From Bombyx mori (lineage: Eukaryota; Arthropoda; Insecta; Lepidoptera; Bombycidae), in contig NC_085128.1 in the NCBI RefSeq assembly GCF_030269925.1, positions 1,738,501 through 1,802,500 of the forward strand: 64,000 bases of DNA, in the 5' to 3' direction. The first letter of the stretch is position 1, and each line of letters starts with the position of its first letter. The notes under the pieces are model-generated. The model had not been told where the DNA came from. It ran no database searches and worked only from the letters and a program-made list of their open reading frames with translations. Of the stretch, positions 32,014-42,214 are shown one piece after another. Position numbers and translations under genes: made by a program.

Positions 32014-32764
32014 AAAAAAGTGTGTGTGTCCGCTCCGACGCACGACTGGAGTTTACTGGATATAAAAAATTAAACGAAACAATACGAGAAATTATAATTG
32101 TCGATGTTACAATTAATTGACTTAATAAAGATCGTAGTAAAATCCGGCAAGCAATTTTGAATTAAACAAAATTATGTTCTATTAACATCGTTACGTGTAA
32201 CTCGATATTGAATCTAAATTTTGGGTTCCAATTAATATCAGAATAATCGGCTGATCATTTAATACAAGGAAACTATAACGATTGAATTTGATGAGTGCTT
32301 CTCATAAAGTAAGATTTACTTTTAGTGTGGTTTCGTGCTTTAAGGTTTTTTTTGGAGTTTACTCCTTTAGAATCGATTTACATATATAGGCCCGGGGTAT
32401 GAAAATTATGGGGACCAAAATCGTACTAGCATGTCACACGAAATGCGTTATGCGCCTGATTGGCTCCTGATTGCGTGATGCGTGCGCGCGCCAATCAGGA
32501 GCCAACGCGCGGCCGCGTTATCGCAGGTGACGCCGGGCTGCTGCGCCGGCAGTCCGCCACAAAGCCTCGTACTGATCGCGCGTTTCTCTCATTATTGTAT
32601 TTTCATATATTTGTTAGTCGTTTGTTTTGTGTCTCGTTAATTTGTTAATAATCTGTAGTGTATCGTGTTGTCGTAATATAGAACTATTTCTCGTATTGTT
32701 TCGTTTAATTTTTTATATCCAGTAAACTCCAGTCGTGCGTCGGAGCGGACACACACACTTTTTT
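32014..32764. mobile_element. Unclassified element with perfect 79-bp terminal inverted repeats
   Basis: 32014-32092 and 32686-32764 are exact inverse complements (left arm AAAAAAGTGTGTGTGTCCGC onward). The ~590-bp interior turns GC-rich at 32440-32590. It contains a second inverted repeat, TTGGCTCCTGATTG (32460-32473) against CAATCAGGAGCCAA (32492-32505). No ORF of note. No clear target-site duplication, because the left flank is a Bm1 poly(A). Identical arms argue for a recent event. Confidence 0.7.
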
Positions 32765-32889
32765 ATTTAATTCCGAGCATTTTCCGAGACTTCCACAAAT
32801 AATTCAAGACCAAATTTAGCCAAATCGTTCCAGCCGTTTTCGAGTTTTAGCGAGACTAACGAACAGCAATTCATTTTTATATATATAGA
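32765..32889 (-). mobile_element. Helitron family C, 5' fragment (minus strand)
   Basis: On the minus strand TATATATAAAAATGAATTGC, GTTAGTCTCGCTAAAACTCG and GGCTAAATTTGGTCTTGAAT match 30544 onward. The match stops at GGAATTAAATAA, where the inverted-repeat element begins. The 3' half is missing. Confidence 0.7.
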
Positions 32890-33107
32890 TAGATGGTAAG
32901 AGGATATTTTATGTACTCTGTATAATTGCTTTGTAACTCCATTTTGTAAACGTGATAAGGACTGCTTGCTGCAATATTCGGTATCACCTCCATCTCTATG
33001 TATCTCTGCTCTATCTGTCTCTGCAGGGTTGAACACATCAAGTGTACTCGTATCGATTCCATTATGTAGACGTTTGCAGCCCGTAAGTGTAAGTACCGAT
33101 TTTTGCA

Positions 33108-33262
33108 ATCCTTCCTATCAGCCCATGGACGTCCACTGCTCGACATAGGCCTCCCCAAAGCCTCGCCACAAAGACCGGTCCTGCGCTGCCTGCATCCAGC
33201 GGATCCCCGCGAACCTCAATAGGTCGTCGGCCCACCTTGTGGGAGGCCTAACCACGCTACGA
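33108..33262 (-). pseudogene. RTE LINE C-terminal fragment
   Basis: TCCACTGCTCGACATAGGCC, GCCTGCATCCAGCGGATCC and GGTCGTCGGCCCACCTTGTG parallel the C-terminal coding end of the intact RTE at 38.76-38.91 kb. Broken by substitutions and truncated both ways. Confidence 0.75.
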
Positions 33263-33264
33263 TT

Positions 33265-34025
33265 TTTGCAATACTTCACACATATTCACAATAAACCGTT
33301 AACATCGTCCAATAAAACCAAAAGAAAAGCAAAAATTATAATATATCTAATAACTGGTAGTAAGTCAACTTATAAGCCTGTAATAACCGTGGCGGTTAGG
33401 CCCAGCCTATATGAAGGTCTTGTCTATCACGGTACCATACAATTAAAATTGCGACGGATTCAAGATGGATGGGTAACCACTTTGCATTAGGTAGGCCGTG
33501 AGCTGGTAACACCCGATTCTACAGCGAATTAATTTTACACTTCGATTTGAATACTGCTAGAGTCAATATACTACCAACGCATTAGAGATTTGAATCTTGC
33601 CTCCCAAGGTACTTACCGCCATTCGCGATGCAGTATCAATGGGATTTAATAGTCGCTTAATATCAGATGGGCTTTGTGATTGTCTGCCGATAAAAACCAG
33701 CGATCACAAGATTGTAATGAAACAATATTACATAGGGCCTTCATATTTCCAAGCAGTACGTATATAGGTTACTTTGCATAGTAATTAACACGGTCGTGTG
33801 GCCTTCCATATCCCATTGTGTTAACCGCGTTAATTGTATCACGGAGTCGAAGCTCGGGTTCATATGCAATGATCGTAAACAATTTAATAATGAAACTATT
33901 AATGGTAAGTTCCTTCGTGACTTGGTATTGTTTAATATTACTAGCTTTGCACGGGCGATTTTGTCCGCTAGATAATACATTATCTACAAAGTACTTTGAG
34001 ATGTTTCCATTGTGATTAAGCCATT
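33265..34025. other. Mostly unique, with worn SINE/LINE-tail scraps
   Basis: Around 33465-33510 and 33640-33695 there are faint matches to the Bm1/LINE-X tail (GGGTAACCACTTTGCATTAG). These are too worn to classify. Confidence 0.35.
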
Positions 34026-34029
34026 TTTG

Positions 34030-34395
34030 AGACGAAATTTCTTATGGGACGATACGAAGGGCTACCCTAACCAGGAAAAACGTCCGTAACGTAATATTTT
34101 TATTAGTAATGCACACAGTGTATGACTTAACTTAGTAATAACGTACAAAAAATAAGATATTTTTTTATCATTCATTGACCACGATCTCAGAGCGTTCGTT
34201 TGCGCAATACACTAACTCTTATGCAAACAACCGTGAATGAAGTGTACCACAATAAGTTCGCACGTTACCGAATGACTGTGGGTTGTTGCGAAACCTCCAG
34301 TTTTATTTTCTATATACCTCGAATAGAACTTAAAATTAATATTTTTATAATAAGGAACTTCGTTCTTATCCGGTGTCCCACGACACCACACATTA
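34030..34395. mobile_element. MITE-like repeat, copy 2
   Basis: Same unit as 24692-25100 (AAACGTCCGTAACGTAATAT, ACTCTTATGCAAACAACC, TTATCCGGTGTCCCACGACA) but without the 47-bp local duplication. It includes an extra GTTCGTTTGCG absent in copy 1. Confidence 0.6.
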
Positions 34396-34399
34396 AGTT

Positions 34400-35560
34400 T
34401 TTTTTATATTTACAAGAGATAATTAGAGTATAGCTTCTTCGTTACCTGCTCTTTATAATAGTGATCTAAGCCGGTGTGTGATTTAGATGAAACAGGCGGC
34501 AAAACCGAGAGAGCTAGATTATATTAAATACATGGCATTTAAAGGTTGGGTTATTTTGTCCCTGTTCTACTTATGACGTTATTGTTCTAATAACGACGAC
34601 AGACTATTAATTGCAAACTATATAATTGATATTATATCTAAATCTATAAGGCGGCATCGTGGCTTTTTTAATTTAATTTCGATAAATTAGCTTAAAAAAA
34701 GGTTGAACACTAAAAAAATAGCTTTTCTTCAAAACAACATGACAACATTACCCGTGTGCGGGTAATGTGGAAGCAACCGAAGGAGGACCAGATTGCATTG
34801 TCATGACTTTTGATCAACAACTTTTTTATAACATAAAAAAAATACTTTTATTTCGAGACATCATATTCTCATACTGTGTTAGTACTACAAATAACTTACG
34901 GAGTATGTTATTATTTAAGTAAATCTAGATACATGCAACTTGATGAACCTACCCAGGGTCGTTTCATCCAGCCATTCTATCTACTATCAATATACACATT
35001 TGTTATGTCCATACATATTCTAGAATCATGATATCTTTCAGTTTTTCGGTTGTAAGCTTCGTAAAAGGTTATTTAGACCAACGCCGGTGGCCTAGCCCAA
35101 ATATTTTTACATCAGATAAAAAAGGTCAAGTAGTGTATAAATCATTCGAAACTGTAATTCAATTATAATAAATTGAACAATTTATAGAACGACCAATAAA
35201 GATAATATCTCTCGTAGCCCTATCATTAAGCTATCGACGTTAAACACAGCAGCAAAAAGTCAGCAAATCGTTACAGTATCGAAAAATATAGTTATTATAT
35301 TTAGCGTACATAAATAAAAAGGATACTATTTTTTTATGAATTTCAAAGAACGTTTACGAAACCGTGTTTAATTAATTTGACTTTTAATTCGATTGTTTTA
35401 ATTTAATAATTACTGGAGTGTGTAGGCATAACAACGCCAAAGCTACCACCCACGTTAAGACAATTCCAAATGGCCCAATTCCAATTGAAGTTACAATTCT
35501 AAGTGATATTAAAATAACGCCTATTACGAACTTATTTCTGAAAACCAACTAGGCTTTAAA
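34400..35560. other. Unique AT-rich interval with one clean hairpin
   Basis: ACATTACCCG TGTG CGGGTAATGT (34746-34769) is a perfect 10-bp stem with a 4-nt loop. Nothing else recognised. Confidence 0.45.
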
Positions 35561-35564
35561 TTAT

Positions 35565-35815
35565 GCAGACAGATGTAGCTCATTGCTTATCTGGTGTTAA
35601 GTAATTACGCAAAACACAATTATTGCGCATTTGATTTTTTATTACACGTTGTTAATCCTTAATCGTGGAAGCCAATCGTGAACATAAGTTTACATTCGTA
35701 TTTTAGCTATTTTTATGTATAAGAAAAAATTGTACTTACATGCGAAATTTCAACAATATTGTCGCGTCATTTCATGCACCGGACGTTTTATTTTTTAGGG
35801 TACGATGACTGCCAA
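35565..35815 (-). mobile_element. Old Bm1 copy lacking its middle
   Basis: Tail remnant (GTGTTAAGTAATTACGCAAA on plus) is joined directly to the 5' half (GTGGAAGCCAATCGTGAACA) and head (ATGCACCGGACG). The middle is deleted, as in the copy at 26230. Confidence 0.55.
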
Positions 35816-35936
35816 TTTCTACTGCTTGCAGCAAAAGAATATCTACCAAGTCAGTTCCACGTGACATAATCGCCCCCCTAATTTCAGCTGTGCACTAATT
35901 ATGCATTTTAAGGTTTTATTGTGTGAGACTTTACTG

Positions 35937-36178
35937 ATGGTAGGATCTCTTGTGAGTCCGCATAGATAGGTACTACCATCCTGCCTGTTTCTGCCGTGAA
36001 ACAGTAATGCGTTTCGGTTTGAAAGGTGGAGCAGTCGTTGTAACTATACTCGCGACCTTAGAACTTATATCTCAGAGTTGGTGACGCATTTACGTTGTAG
36101 ATGTCTATGGGCTCCAGTAACTTCTTAACACCAGGTGGGCTGTGAGCTCGTTCATCCATCTAAGCAATAAAAAAAAAT
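35937..36178 (+). mobile_element. Bm1 SINE, 5'-truncated
   Basis: CTGATGGTAGGATCTCTTG to CATCCATCTAAGCAATAAA with poly(A). Confidence 0.9.
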
Positions 36179-36179
36179 T

Positions 36180-36536
36180 AAAAACCTTTGACCTCGCATG
36201 TCAAGGTGGGTGGCGATATTCATGACCTGGAATAAGACGACGGCTAGAGTGCCATCTTTGTTTTACTGCAGAAAAGGGCTGAATGATGCTACGAATTCCT
36301 TACTTGGATATCTTCATGTTACTTACTCTGCCAATAGTAATCCTTATAAGTCAAACAAAAGAGGCTTTATGAAATCGTTTCACGGCAACTAAGTGGCAAT
36401 AGCTAATATAAATAAACTTAAGTTCCGTACATTGTTAGTTTGTAATAATTTTGATCACTGACTGAAGCCATTGTTGGAAAGTAATGAGAAAGGTGCAAGG
36501 GATAGCAATACTGTAATAAAGCCACCACAAGCCACC
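36180..36536. other. Unique interval
   Basis: A 64-codon frame (36198-36392) begins in a Bm1-like scrap and has no recognised domain. Confidence 0.4.
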
Positions 36537-36906
36537 AATGTCAATATAGCCACCAATGTCAATATAGCCACCAATGTCAATATAGCCACCGATGTCAATA
36601 TAGCCACCAATGTCAATATAGCCACCAATGTCAATATAGCCACCAATGTCAATATAGCCACAAATGTCAATATAGCCACCAATGTCAATATAGCCACCAA
36701 TGTCAATATAGCCACCAATGTCAATATAGCCACCAATGTCAATATAGCCACCAATGTTCAATATAGCCACCAATGTCAATATAGCCACCAATGTTCAATA
36801 TAGCCACCAATGTCAATATAGCCACCAATGTCAATATAGCCACCGATGTCAATATAGCCACCGATGTCAATATAGCCACCGATGTCAATATAGCCACCAA
36901 TGTCAA
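36537..36906. repeat. 18-bp minisatellite, 20 units
   Basis: Unit AATGTCAATATAGCCACC. Twenty complete units run from 36537 to 36898 plus a partial one. Variants: GATG at four units (36591, 36845, 36863, 36881), one AAATG at 36663, and two 19-bp units with an extra T (36753, 36790). Because 18 is a multiple of three, all six frames stay open and read hexapeptides (NVNIAT, GGYIDI). These frames are by-products and not genes. Confidence 0.97.
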
Positions 36907-37026
36907 GGCAGCCTCGAGAAAGCAAGAAACTTAACGGATACTCGCAGCAATGAATCCGGAATTAATTGTGATTTTTAGCTTTGATGGGCAATTGTTCTTT
37001 ATAACCGATAAATAGCACTGACACAG

Positions 37027-37160
37027 ACGGAGACTTAGGACTCATATCACAAAGTGCGTGACGGAATTTGCGTGCGTTGTCGATGTCCATGGACTCCGAT
37101 AGCTAATTAACACCGAGTGGGCTGTTAACTCGTCCACCTATCTAAGTAATAAATAAAAAA
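37027..37160 (+). mobile_element. Worn Bm1 3' end
   Basis: GAGACTTAGGACTCATATC ... GTCGATGTCCATGGACTCC ... CTATCTAAGTAATAAATAAA. Confidence 0.7.
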
Positions 37161-37164
37161 AGAT

Positions 37165-37825
37165 GGATTAAGTAAATCATGATATTTGTGGTTTTCTCAC
37201 TCCCATCATTTATTACCTTGCCAAGTTTTTAACATAGTAATTCTGAAAAATTATCCCAAAAAATTTATGGCAAATCCCGCCATTAACGAGTTATTCCTGG
37301 ACATAAACAAATTCATGTACCTAAGGTGTCAATTATTGGTATGAAAATATTTTCTTTTATTTCATAAAATGATTAGCTTATTAATTAATAGCACTTAACC
37401 TATTTACTTACCTATTTAATTCAATGAATGATTTTACTAAATTCAAATAAAAGACATTTACAGAAAATAAAACCTAACTGACTACAAAACATAAATAGAC
37501 TTTCAAAACTATATCACGTCCGTCAAATACTTCATATGAGTGAACAATATTCCTACCCTAATTTATTCCCCTCACGGAGCATTCGCCCTTGGACCACTGA
37601 ACCCTAAAACAGTTGGCATGCAGACCACATGCAGACATTGAACTCTGATCAATCGTTACTGAATTACATTGTACTTTTTCTATATAATTATATCGATTTT
37701 ATTAATCGAGTGAGCTAATTTTTACCTTAAACTTAGTCCAACACAATACAAATCTACTTAAGCGCGGTGAATGTTCGAGCACGCTAATTAATATATCCAA
37801 TTCATTTCACATCTAGATAAAATAT
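37165..37825. other. Unique AT-rich interval
   Basis: Nothing recognised. Confidence 0.5.
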
Positions 37826-37826
37826 A

Positions 37827-38069
37827 AATTTATTTTTTTATTGCTTAGTAGGGTGGACGAGCTCACAGCCCACCTGGTGTTAAGTGGTTACTGAAGTATA
37901 AACATCTACAACGTGCCACCCATCCTGAGATATCAGTTCTAAGATCTCAGTATATTTATTACGGCTGCCCCGCCCTTCAAACCGAAACGCATTATTGCTT
38001 CACGGTAGAAATAAGCAGGGTGGTGGTACCTACCCGCCCTGACTCACAATAGGTCCTATTATCAGTAAA
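37827..38069 (-). mobile_element. Bm1 SINE, 5'-truncated
   Basis: TTTTTTTATTGCTTAGTAGG, GAGCTCACAGCCCACC, ACCGAAACGCATTATTGC and GTCCTATTATCAGTAA. Confidence 0.9.
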
Positions 38070-38267
38070 CATGAGTGTTATGAGGACTATAAGCCTGACA
38101 CGAAGGTACTAGGCTTCGAGCATGACCCCCTATATTAAAGTCGTCACCACTGATCGCTGAATTAGGCAGCCAAAATTTAGATCAGAGATTCAATGAAACG
38201 TGTGATTGAAAAGGTGTATTTTGTATTGCAAACATAATTATTGCATTAAGATTTGTTTTTTTATCAG

Positions 38268-38430
38268 AATACGGTGCTTCCTATTTCTGGCGTAAAGCAG
38301 TCAGCGTTTAGGTTTAAATGATGATGTGGCTGGTATTTATCTCAACTGAGACTTCCACTTCTCTCGAGATGAGTGGCGGGTTTTACTGTATGATATCTGA
38401 GGCTTTCGATAACCAGGTGTACCGTGAATT
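38268..38430 (+). mobile_element. Old Bm1 scrap
   Basis: CCTATTTCTGGCGTAAAGCA ... CAACTGAGACTTCC ... GATGAGTGGCGGG keep Bm1 order with heavy divergence. Confidence 0.45.
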
Positions 38431-38549
38431 TCTTTCAACATAAACAAATCCTCATCATCGTGAATATCATCGTTACAAAGAATTTAATTACTACAGAATA
38501 CATTGATAACATAAACTTTTAATTCAATAAGCTAATTTTTTAAAGCTTT

Positions 38550-38740
38550 ACTGGTGGTAGGACCTCTTGTGAGTCCTCACGGGTGGGTACCACCGCCCCG
38601 CCTATTTCTGCCGTGAAGTATTAATGTGTTTCGGTTTGAAGGGTGGGGTAGCCGTTCTCGAAGTGGGTGGGGCATTTACGTTGTAGATGTCTATGGGCTC
38701 CAGTAACCACTTAACACCAGGTGTGCTGTGAGCTCGTCCA
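38550..38740 (+). mobile_element. Bm1 SINE, 5' part (target of the RTE insertion)
   Basis: CTGGTGGTAGGACCTCTTGT to GTGAGCTCGTCCA. A ~45-bp internal deletion lies after GCCGTTCTCG. It is interrupted at 38740 and resumes at 41929. Confidence 0.9.
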
Positions 38741-41700
38741 TCATCATCATCATCATCATTTCAGCCTGTCTGCTGTCCACTGCTGAACATAGGCCTCTCC
38801 AACTGATGTCCAGTGCGGCCGGTCCGTTGCCACCTGCATCCAACGTGACCCAGCAATTTTCACCAGGTCGTCGGTCCATCTGGTAGGTGGCCGTCCCACA
38901 CTGCGTTTGCCAGTACGTGGTCTCCACTCGAGGATCTTTCTGCCCCATCGGCCGTCCGATCTTCGCGCTATGTGGCCAGCCCACTGCCACTTCAGCTTGC
39001 TAATCCTACGGGCTATGTCAGCAACTTTGGTTCTTCTACGGATCTCCTCATTTCTGATTCGATCTCGTAGAGAAATACCAAGCATAGCCCTCTCCATAGC
39101 TCGCTGCGCGACACTAAGCTTCCTGAAAAGATCCCTTGTGAAGCACCACGTCTCGGAACCGTAAGTCATCACTGGCAACACACATTGGTTGTACACCTTT
39201 GTTTTTAGGCACTGAGGGATTTTGGACGAGAACACATTTCTTAATTTACCGAACGCTGCCCAGCCGAGTTGGATCCGCCTACTGACCTCTCTCTCAAAGT
39301 TGGACTTACCTAATCGGACTACCTGTCCCAGGTATATATAGTCGTCTACAACTTCAAGAGTAGAGTTCCCAACGGTAACTGCGGTGGGCTTAATATGGAC
39401 ATTGAACATGATTTTCGTTTTATCCATATTCATTTTAAGGCCCACTCGTTGAGAAACTCTATTGAGGTCTCCGAGCATCTGTCCCAAATCTTCCAGCGAC
39501 TCAGCCATGACTACTATATCGTCAGCAAATCGAAGGTGTGTGATGTATTCGCCGTTTATATTGATGCCAAATCCTTGCCATTCCAGAAGCTTGAAGGAAT
39601 CCTCTAAGGCAGCGGTAAACAGTTTCGGGGATATGACATCTCCCTGTCTAACTCCTCTTTTAAGCGTGATTTCCTTCGTGCAATGCTCCTGTACTCGGAC
39701 TGACATTGTGGCGTTATTATACAAGTACTTCAACACCTCGACATACCGATAGTCAATACGGCATCGCTGGAGAGATCTAAAGACCGCCCAAGTTTCGACA
39801 GAATCAAAGGCCTTTTCATAGTCCACAAACGCCAAGCATATGGGCCGATTATACTCTTCGGTCTTTTGTATAATCTGCCGCAGCGTATGTATGTGGTTTA
39901 TGGTGCTAAAGCCTTTTCGGAAACCGGCTTGTTCGATAGGCTGAAAGTCATCGAGCCTGCGTTCGAGACGGTTCGTGATGACTCTCGAGAACAGCTTATA
40001 GACATGGCTCAGCAGTGTTATGGGCCTGTAGTTCTTCAATAAGGATTTGTCGCCTTTTTTGAAAAACAAAACCACAACACCCCTGTTCCATGCCTCCGGC
40101 GTTTTCCCTTTGAGCAAGGAGGAATTAAATAGCTTCTGAAGGACTTTCAGTACCGGCGTCCCGCCCGCTTTCAAAAGCTCTGTGGTGATTCCATCCTCGC
40201 CCGGCGCCTTGTTGTTCTTGAGCTGTTTGAGGGCCATCCTAATCTCGTACAGGCTGATGTCCGGGATATCCTCGGTATAGTGTCGGGTTAACTTGGCTCT
40301 AGGGTCTGTAACCGAGCTTGCAGGCTCATTGGATATCGAGGTGTATAACTGCCCATAAAATCTTTCTATCTCCCGTAGTACCTCGGCCTCATTCGACGTT
40401 ACACGTCCATCTTCGGTTTTCAAATTTGTCAAGTGGCTCTGCCCAATAGACACGTCTCTTGCAAAGACTCTGGAGCCTTGGTTCCGCTCAATAGTTTCCT
40501 TAATACGTTGTGTATTAAAGGAGCGTAGGTCGTGTCGCATGGACTTCGTGATTTGTCTATTGAGCTGCCTATATGACTCAGCTTCCTCAGAAGTTTGGAG
40601 TGTCATAGAACGTCGGCTAGCCATGAGGTTCCGGGTGTAGTCAGATAATTTTTGAGGTCTATTTTTGCGGTGGGCTTTAAAATTCTTAGACCCTACCATA
40701 TGGACAGTTTCCACCAGCCTGCTGTAGATATCATCCACTGATAACTTGCTGTCTAGTCCTTCGAAGCGATTAGATACTTCGAGTTGAAAACTCTCGGGGT
40801 TTTGAATATGTGCATTTGGTGGTCGGAGCGTGGACTTCATCAGACGCGATCTTTCCAATCTGACATTAATACTCAATATGGCCCTTACAATTCGGTGATC
40901 GCTTCCGGTTTTTACTCTATGGATCACAGAGACATCGTTGAATATCTGTCTACTGGTGCTCATGATGAAATCGATCTCATTTTTGGTTACACCGTCGGGA
41001 CTCATCCAGGTCCATTTCCTGTGAGGCGGCTTCTGGAAGAAAGAATTCATCATATAGAGTCCTTCTTTCTCCAGAAAGTCGGCCAACCTCTGTCCTCTGG
41101 AGTTCCGCTGCCCATATCCAAACTGACCCACTTTCAACTCATCATTGCTTCTACAACCCAGCTTTGCATTAAAGTCTCCCATAACAACAGTAAAATGTGT
41201 TTTGGAGCTATGTATGGCCCTACTGACGTCCTCATACAAAGCTTCTACCTCATCGTCTGGGTGTGTCTGAGTAGGAGCGTAAACCTGTATGACCTTCAAT
41301 GAATATCGTTTCGATATTCTGAGTATCAGGCACGCTACCCTATTCGAGACGCTCCCGACGGATACAATGTTGTTCACGAGAGACTTGTGGACGATAAAAC
41401 CAACACCACCTTGGGACTTCTGCTCTCCCTCTCGGTAAAAGAACAAGTGGCCGGACTGCAAGGTTATCGTATCCTCTCCCTGTCTTCGGATTTCTGATAA
41501 ACCAATGACGTCCCAGCGCAACTTGTCCATCTCTTCTTCCAACTCGACAAGCTTCTCGTCCAGCCTCAGAGTGCGCACGTTGTGTGTTACCAGGGCCAGT
41601 GGTCGTCGTTTTTGGGGGTGGTAGCCGTGTCTCTGCCGGGGATTCTTAGCACCCCCTACCCCGCCGTTACCGTGACCGCTACCGTAGACAGGAATAGCGG

Positions 41701-41928
41701 GGCCGCCGGGGACTAGGGGCCTGGTTTCTCTGTTACTATTCATGGAGGTATTTAGCCTACTGTACCACGCTGGCTAGACGGGTTGGTACAGGGTTTAATT
41801 TCGAGTTTTCCTTCTCTTGCACTGATGTCTTGTGCATATTCCCATAGTCGGTTCTTACGACTCCCTAGGATAGTATAGGGGTGGTGACACATTGTATTCT
41901 TACTCCGTCACCACACGGATCCTCCACG
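38741..41928 (-). mobile_element. RTE-clade LINE, apparently complete
   Basis: A ~3.19-kb element on the minus strand has one ORF, a ~185-bp 5' leader and a 3' end of (ATG)n (38741-38759). There is essentially no 3' UTR between stop and tail, as is usual for RTE LINEs. GAGCTCGTCCA at 38730-38740 and 41929-41939 is an 11-bp target-site duplication cut from the Bm1 tail. The ORF is unbroken and the duplication identical, so insertion was recent. Confidence 0.95.
38756..41743 (-). CDS. RTE endonuclease-reverse transcriptase (995 codons)
   Basis: A single polyprotein for target-primed reverse transcription. A Gly-rich N-terminus (1-50) precedes an APE-type endonuclease: HNVRTL (54-59), LSEIRR (82-87), VMGDFNAKLG (187-196), SDHR (281-284). 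The reverse transcriptase spans ~500-790: NNKAPGEDGI, NYRPITLL (572-579), QAGFRKGFST, FVDYEKAFDSVE, RGVRQGDVISP (696-706) and active site FADD (739-742). The C-terminus has the HIARRSDGRWGRKILEWRP and VGRPPTRWTDDL motifs seen in insect RTE proteins. ATG at 41743. The database name often given to such ORFs is craniofacial development protein 2-like, from the endonuclease. No inactivating change seen. Confidence 0.95.
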   Translation of the reverse strand: MNSNRETRPLVPGGPAIPVYGSGHGNGGVGGAKNPRQRHGYHPQKRRPLALVTHNVRTLRLDEKLVELEEEMDKLRWDVIGLSEIRRQGEDTITLQSGHLFFYREGEQKSQGGVGFIVHKSLVNNIVSVGSVSNRVACLILRISKRYSLKVIQVYAPTQTHPDDEVEALYEDVSRAIHSSKTHFTVVMGDFNAKLGCRSNDELKVGQFGYGQRNSRGQRLADFLEKEGLYMMNSFFQKPPHRKWTWMSPDGVTKNEIDFIMSTSRQIFNDVSVIHRVKTGSDHRIVRAILSINVRLERSRLMKSTLRPPNAHIQNPESFQLEVSNRFEGLDSKLSVDDIYSRLVETVHMVGSKNFKAHRKNRPQKLSDYTRNLMASRRSMTLQTSEEAESYRQLNRQITKSMRHDLRSFNTQRIKETIERNQGSRVFARDVSIGQSHLTNLKTEDGRVTSNEAEVLREIERFYGQLYTSISNEPASSVTDPRAKLTRHYTEDIPDISLYEIRMALKQLKNNKAPGEDGITTELLKAGGTPVLKVLQKLFNSSLLKGKTPEAWNRGVVVLFFKKGDKSLLKNYRPITLLSHVYKLFSRVITNRLERRLDDFQPIEQAGFRKGFSTINHIHTLRQIIQKTEEYNRPICLAFVDYEKAFDSVETWAVFRSLQRCRIDYRYVEVLKYLYNNATMSVRVQEHCTKEITLKRGVRQGDVISPKLFTAALEDSFKLLEWQGFGININGEYITHLRFADDIVVMAESLEDLGQMLGDLNRVSQRVGLKMNMDKTKIMFNVHIKPTAVTVGNSTLEVVDDYIYLGQVVRLGKSNFEREVSRRIQLGWAAFGKLRNVFSSKIPQCLKTKVYNQCVLPVMTYGSETWCFTRDLFRKLSVAQRAMERAMLGISLRDRIRNEEIRRRTKVADIARRISKLKWQWAGHIARRSDGRWGRKILEWRPRTGKRSVGRPPTRWTDDLVKIAGSRWMQVATDRPHWTSVGEAYVQQWTADRLK

Positions 41929-41961
41929 GAGCTCGTCCATCCATCTATGCAATAAAAAAAA
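41929..41961 (+). mobile_element. Bm1 SINE, 3' tail (continuation after RTE)
   Basis: GAGCTCGTCCATCCATCTAT GCAATAAAA completes the Bm1 copy broken at 38740. Confidence 0.9.
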
Positions 41962-41973
41962 ATAAAGAAATAA

Positions 41974-42019
41974 GTCCAGTATTTGTAAAAACAGTGCGTT
42001 CTCAATGTATTTGAAAAAA
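41974..42019. repeat. ~48-bp dispersed repeat, copy 2
   Basis: GTCCAGTATTTGTAAAAACA then GTGCGTTCTCAATG, as at 28886. Sandwiched between two Bm1 copies. Confidence 0.6.
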
Positions 42020-42170
42020 GCCGGCAGCCGTTGTAATTATACTGAGACCTTAGAACTTATATCTCAAGGTGGGTGGCGTATTTACGTTGTAGATGTCTAT
42101 GGGCTCCAGTAACCACTTAATATCAGGTGGGCTGTGAGCTCGTCCACCCATCTAAGCAATAAAAAAAAAT
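42020..42170 (+). mobile_element. Bm1 SINE 3' end
   Basis: GGCAGCCGTTGTAATTATAC to CACCCATCTAAGCAATAAAA. Near consensus; used here for the LINE-X tail comparison. Confidence 0.9.
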
Positions 42171-42214
42171 CTATTACAAATTAAAACACGTGAATTGAAA
42201 CTACACAGTTGATA

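Noticed and set aside
32460..32648. 62-codon frame in the inverted-repeat element as its transposase
   Set aside because: Far too short, and it sits in a GC-rich patch with no DDE-type motif.
30440..36000. Downstream exons of a cuticular protein gene
   Set aside because: Scanned for a signal-peptide continuation or chitin-binding RR-type coding and saw none; the region is mainly repeats.
36537..36906. Regular short repeats as a CRISPR array
   Set aside because: The units are contiguous with no unique spacers, and the host is an insect.
36435..36978. Frames of about 74-118 codons giving Gly/Tyr/Ile- or Asn-rich repeat proteins
   Set aside because: They are forced by the 18-bp stop-free minisatellite unit, occur on both strands and several frames, and have no coherent ends.
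40784..41302. 172-codon plus-strand frame
   Set aside because: Antisense shadow of the RTE endonuclease region.
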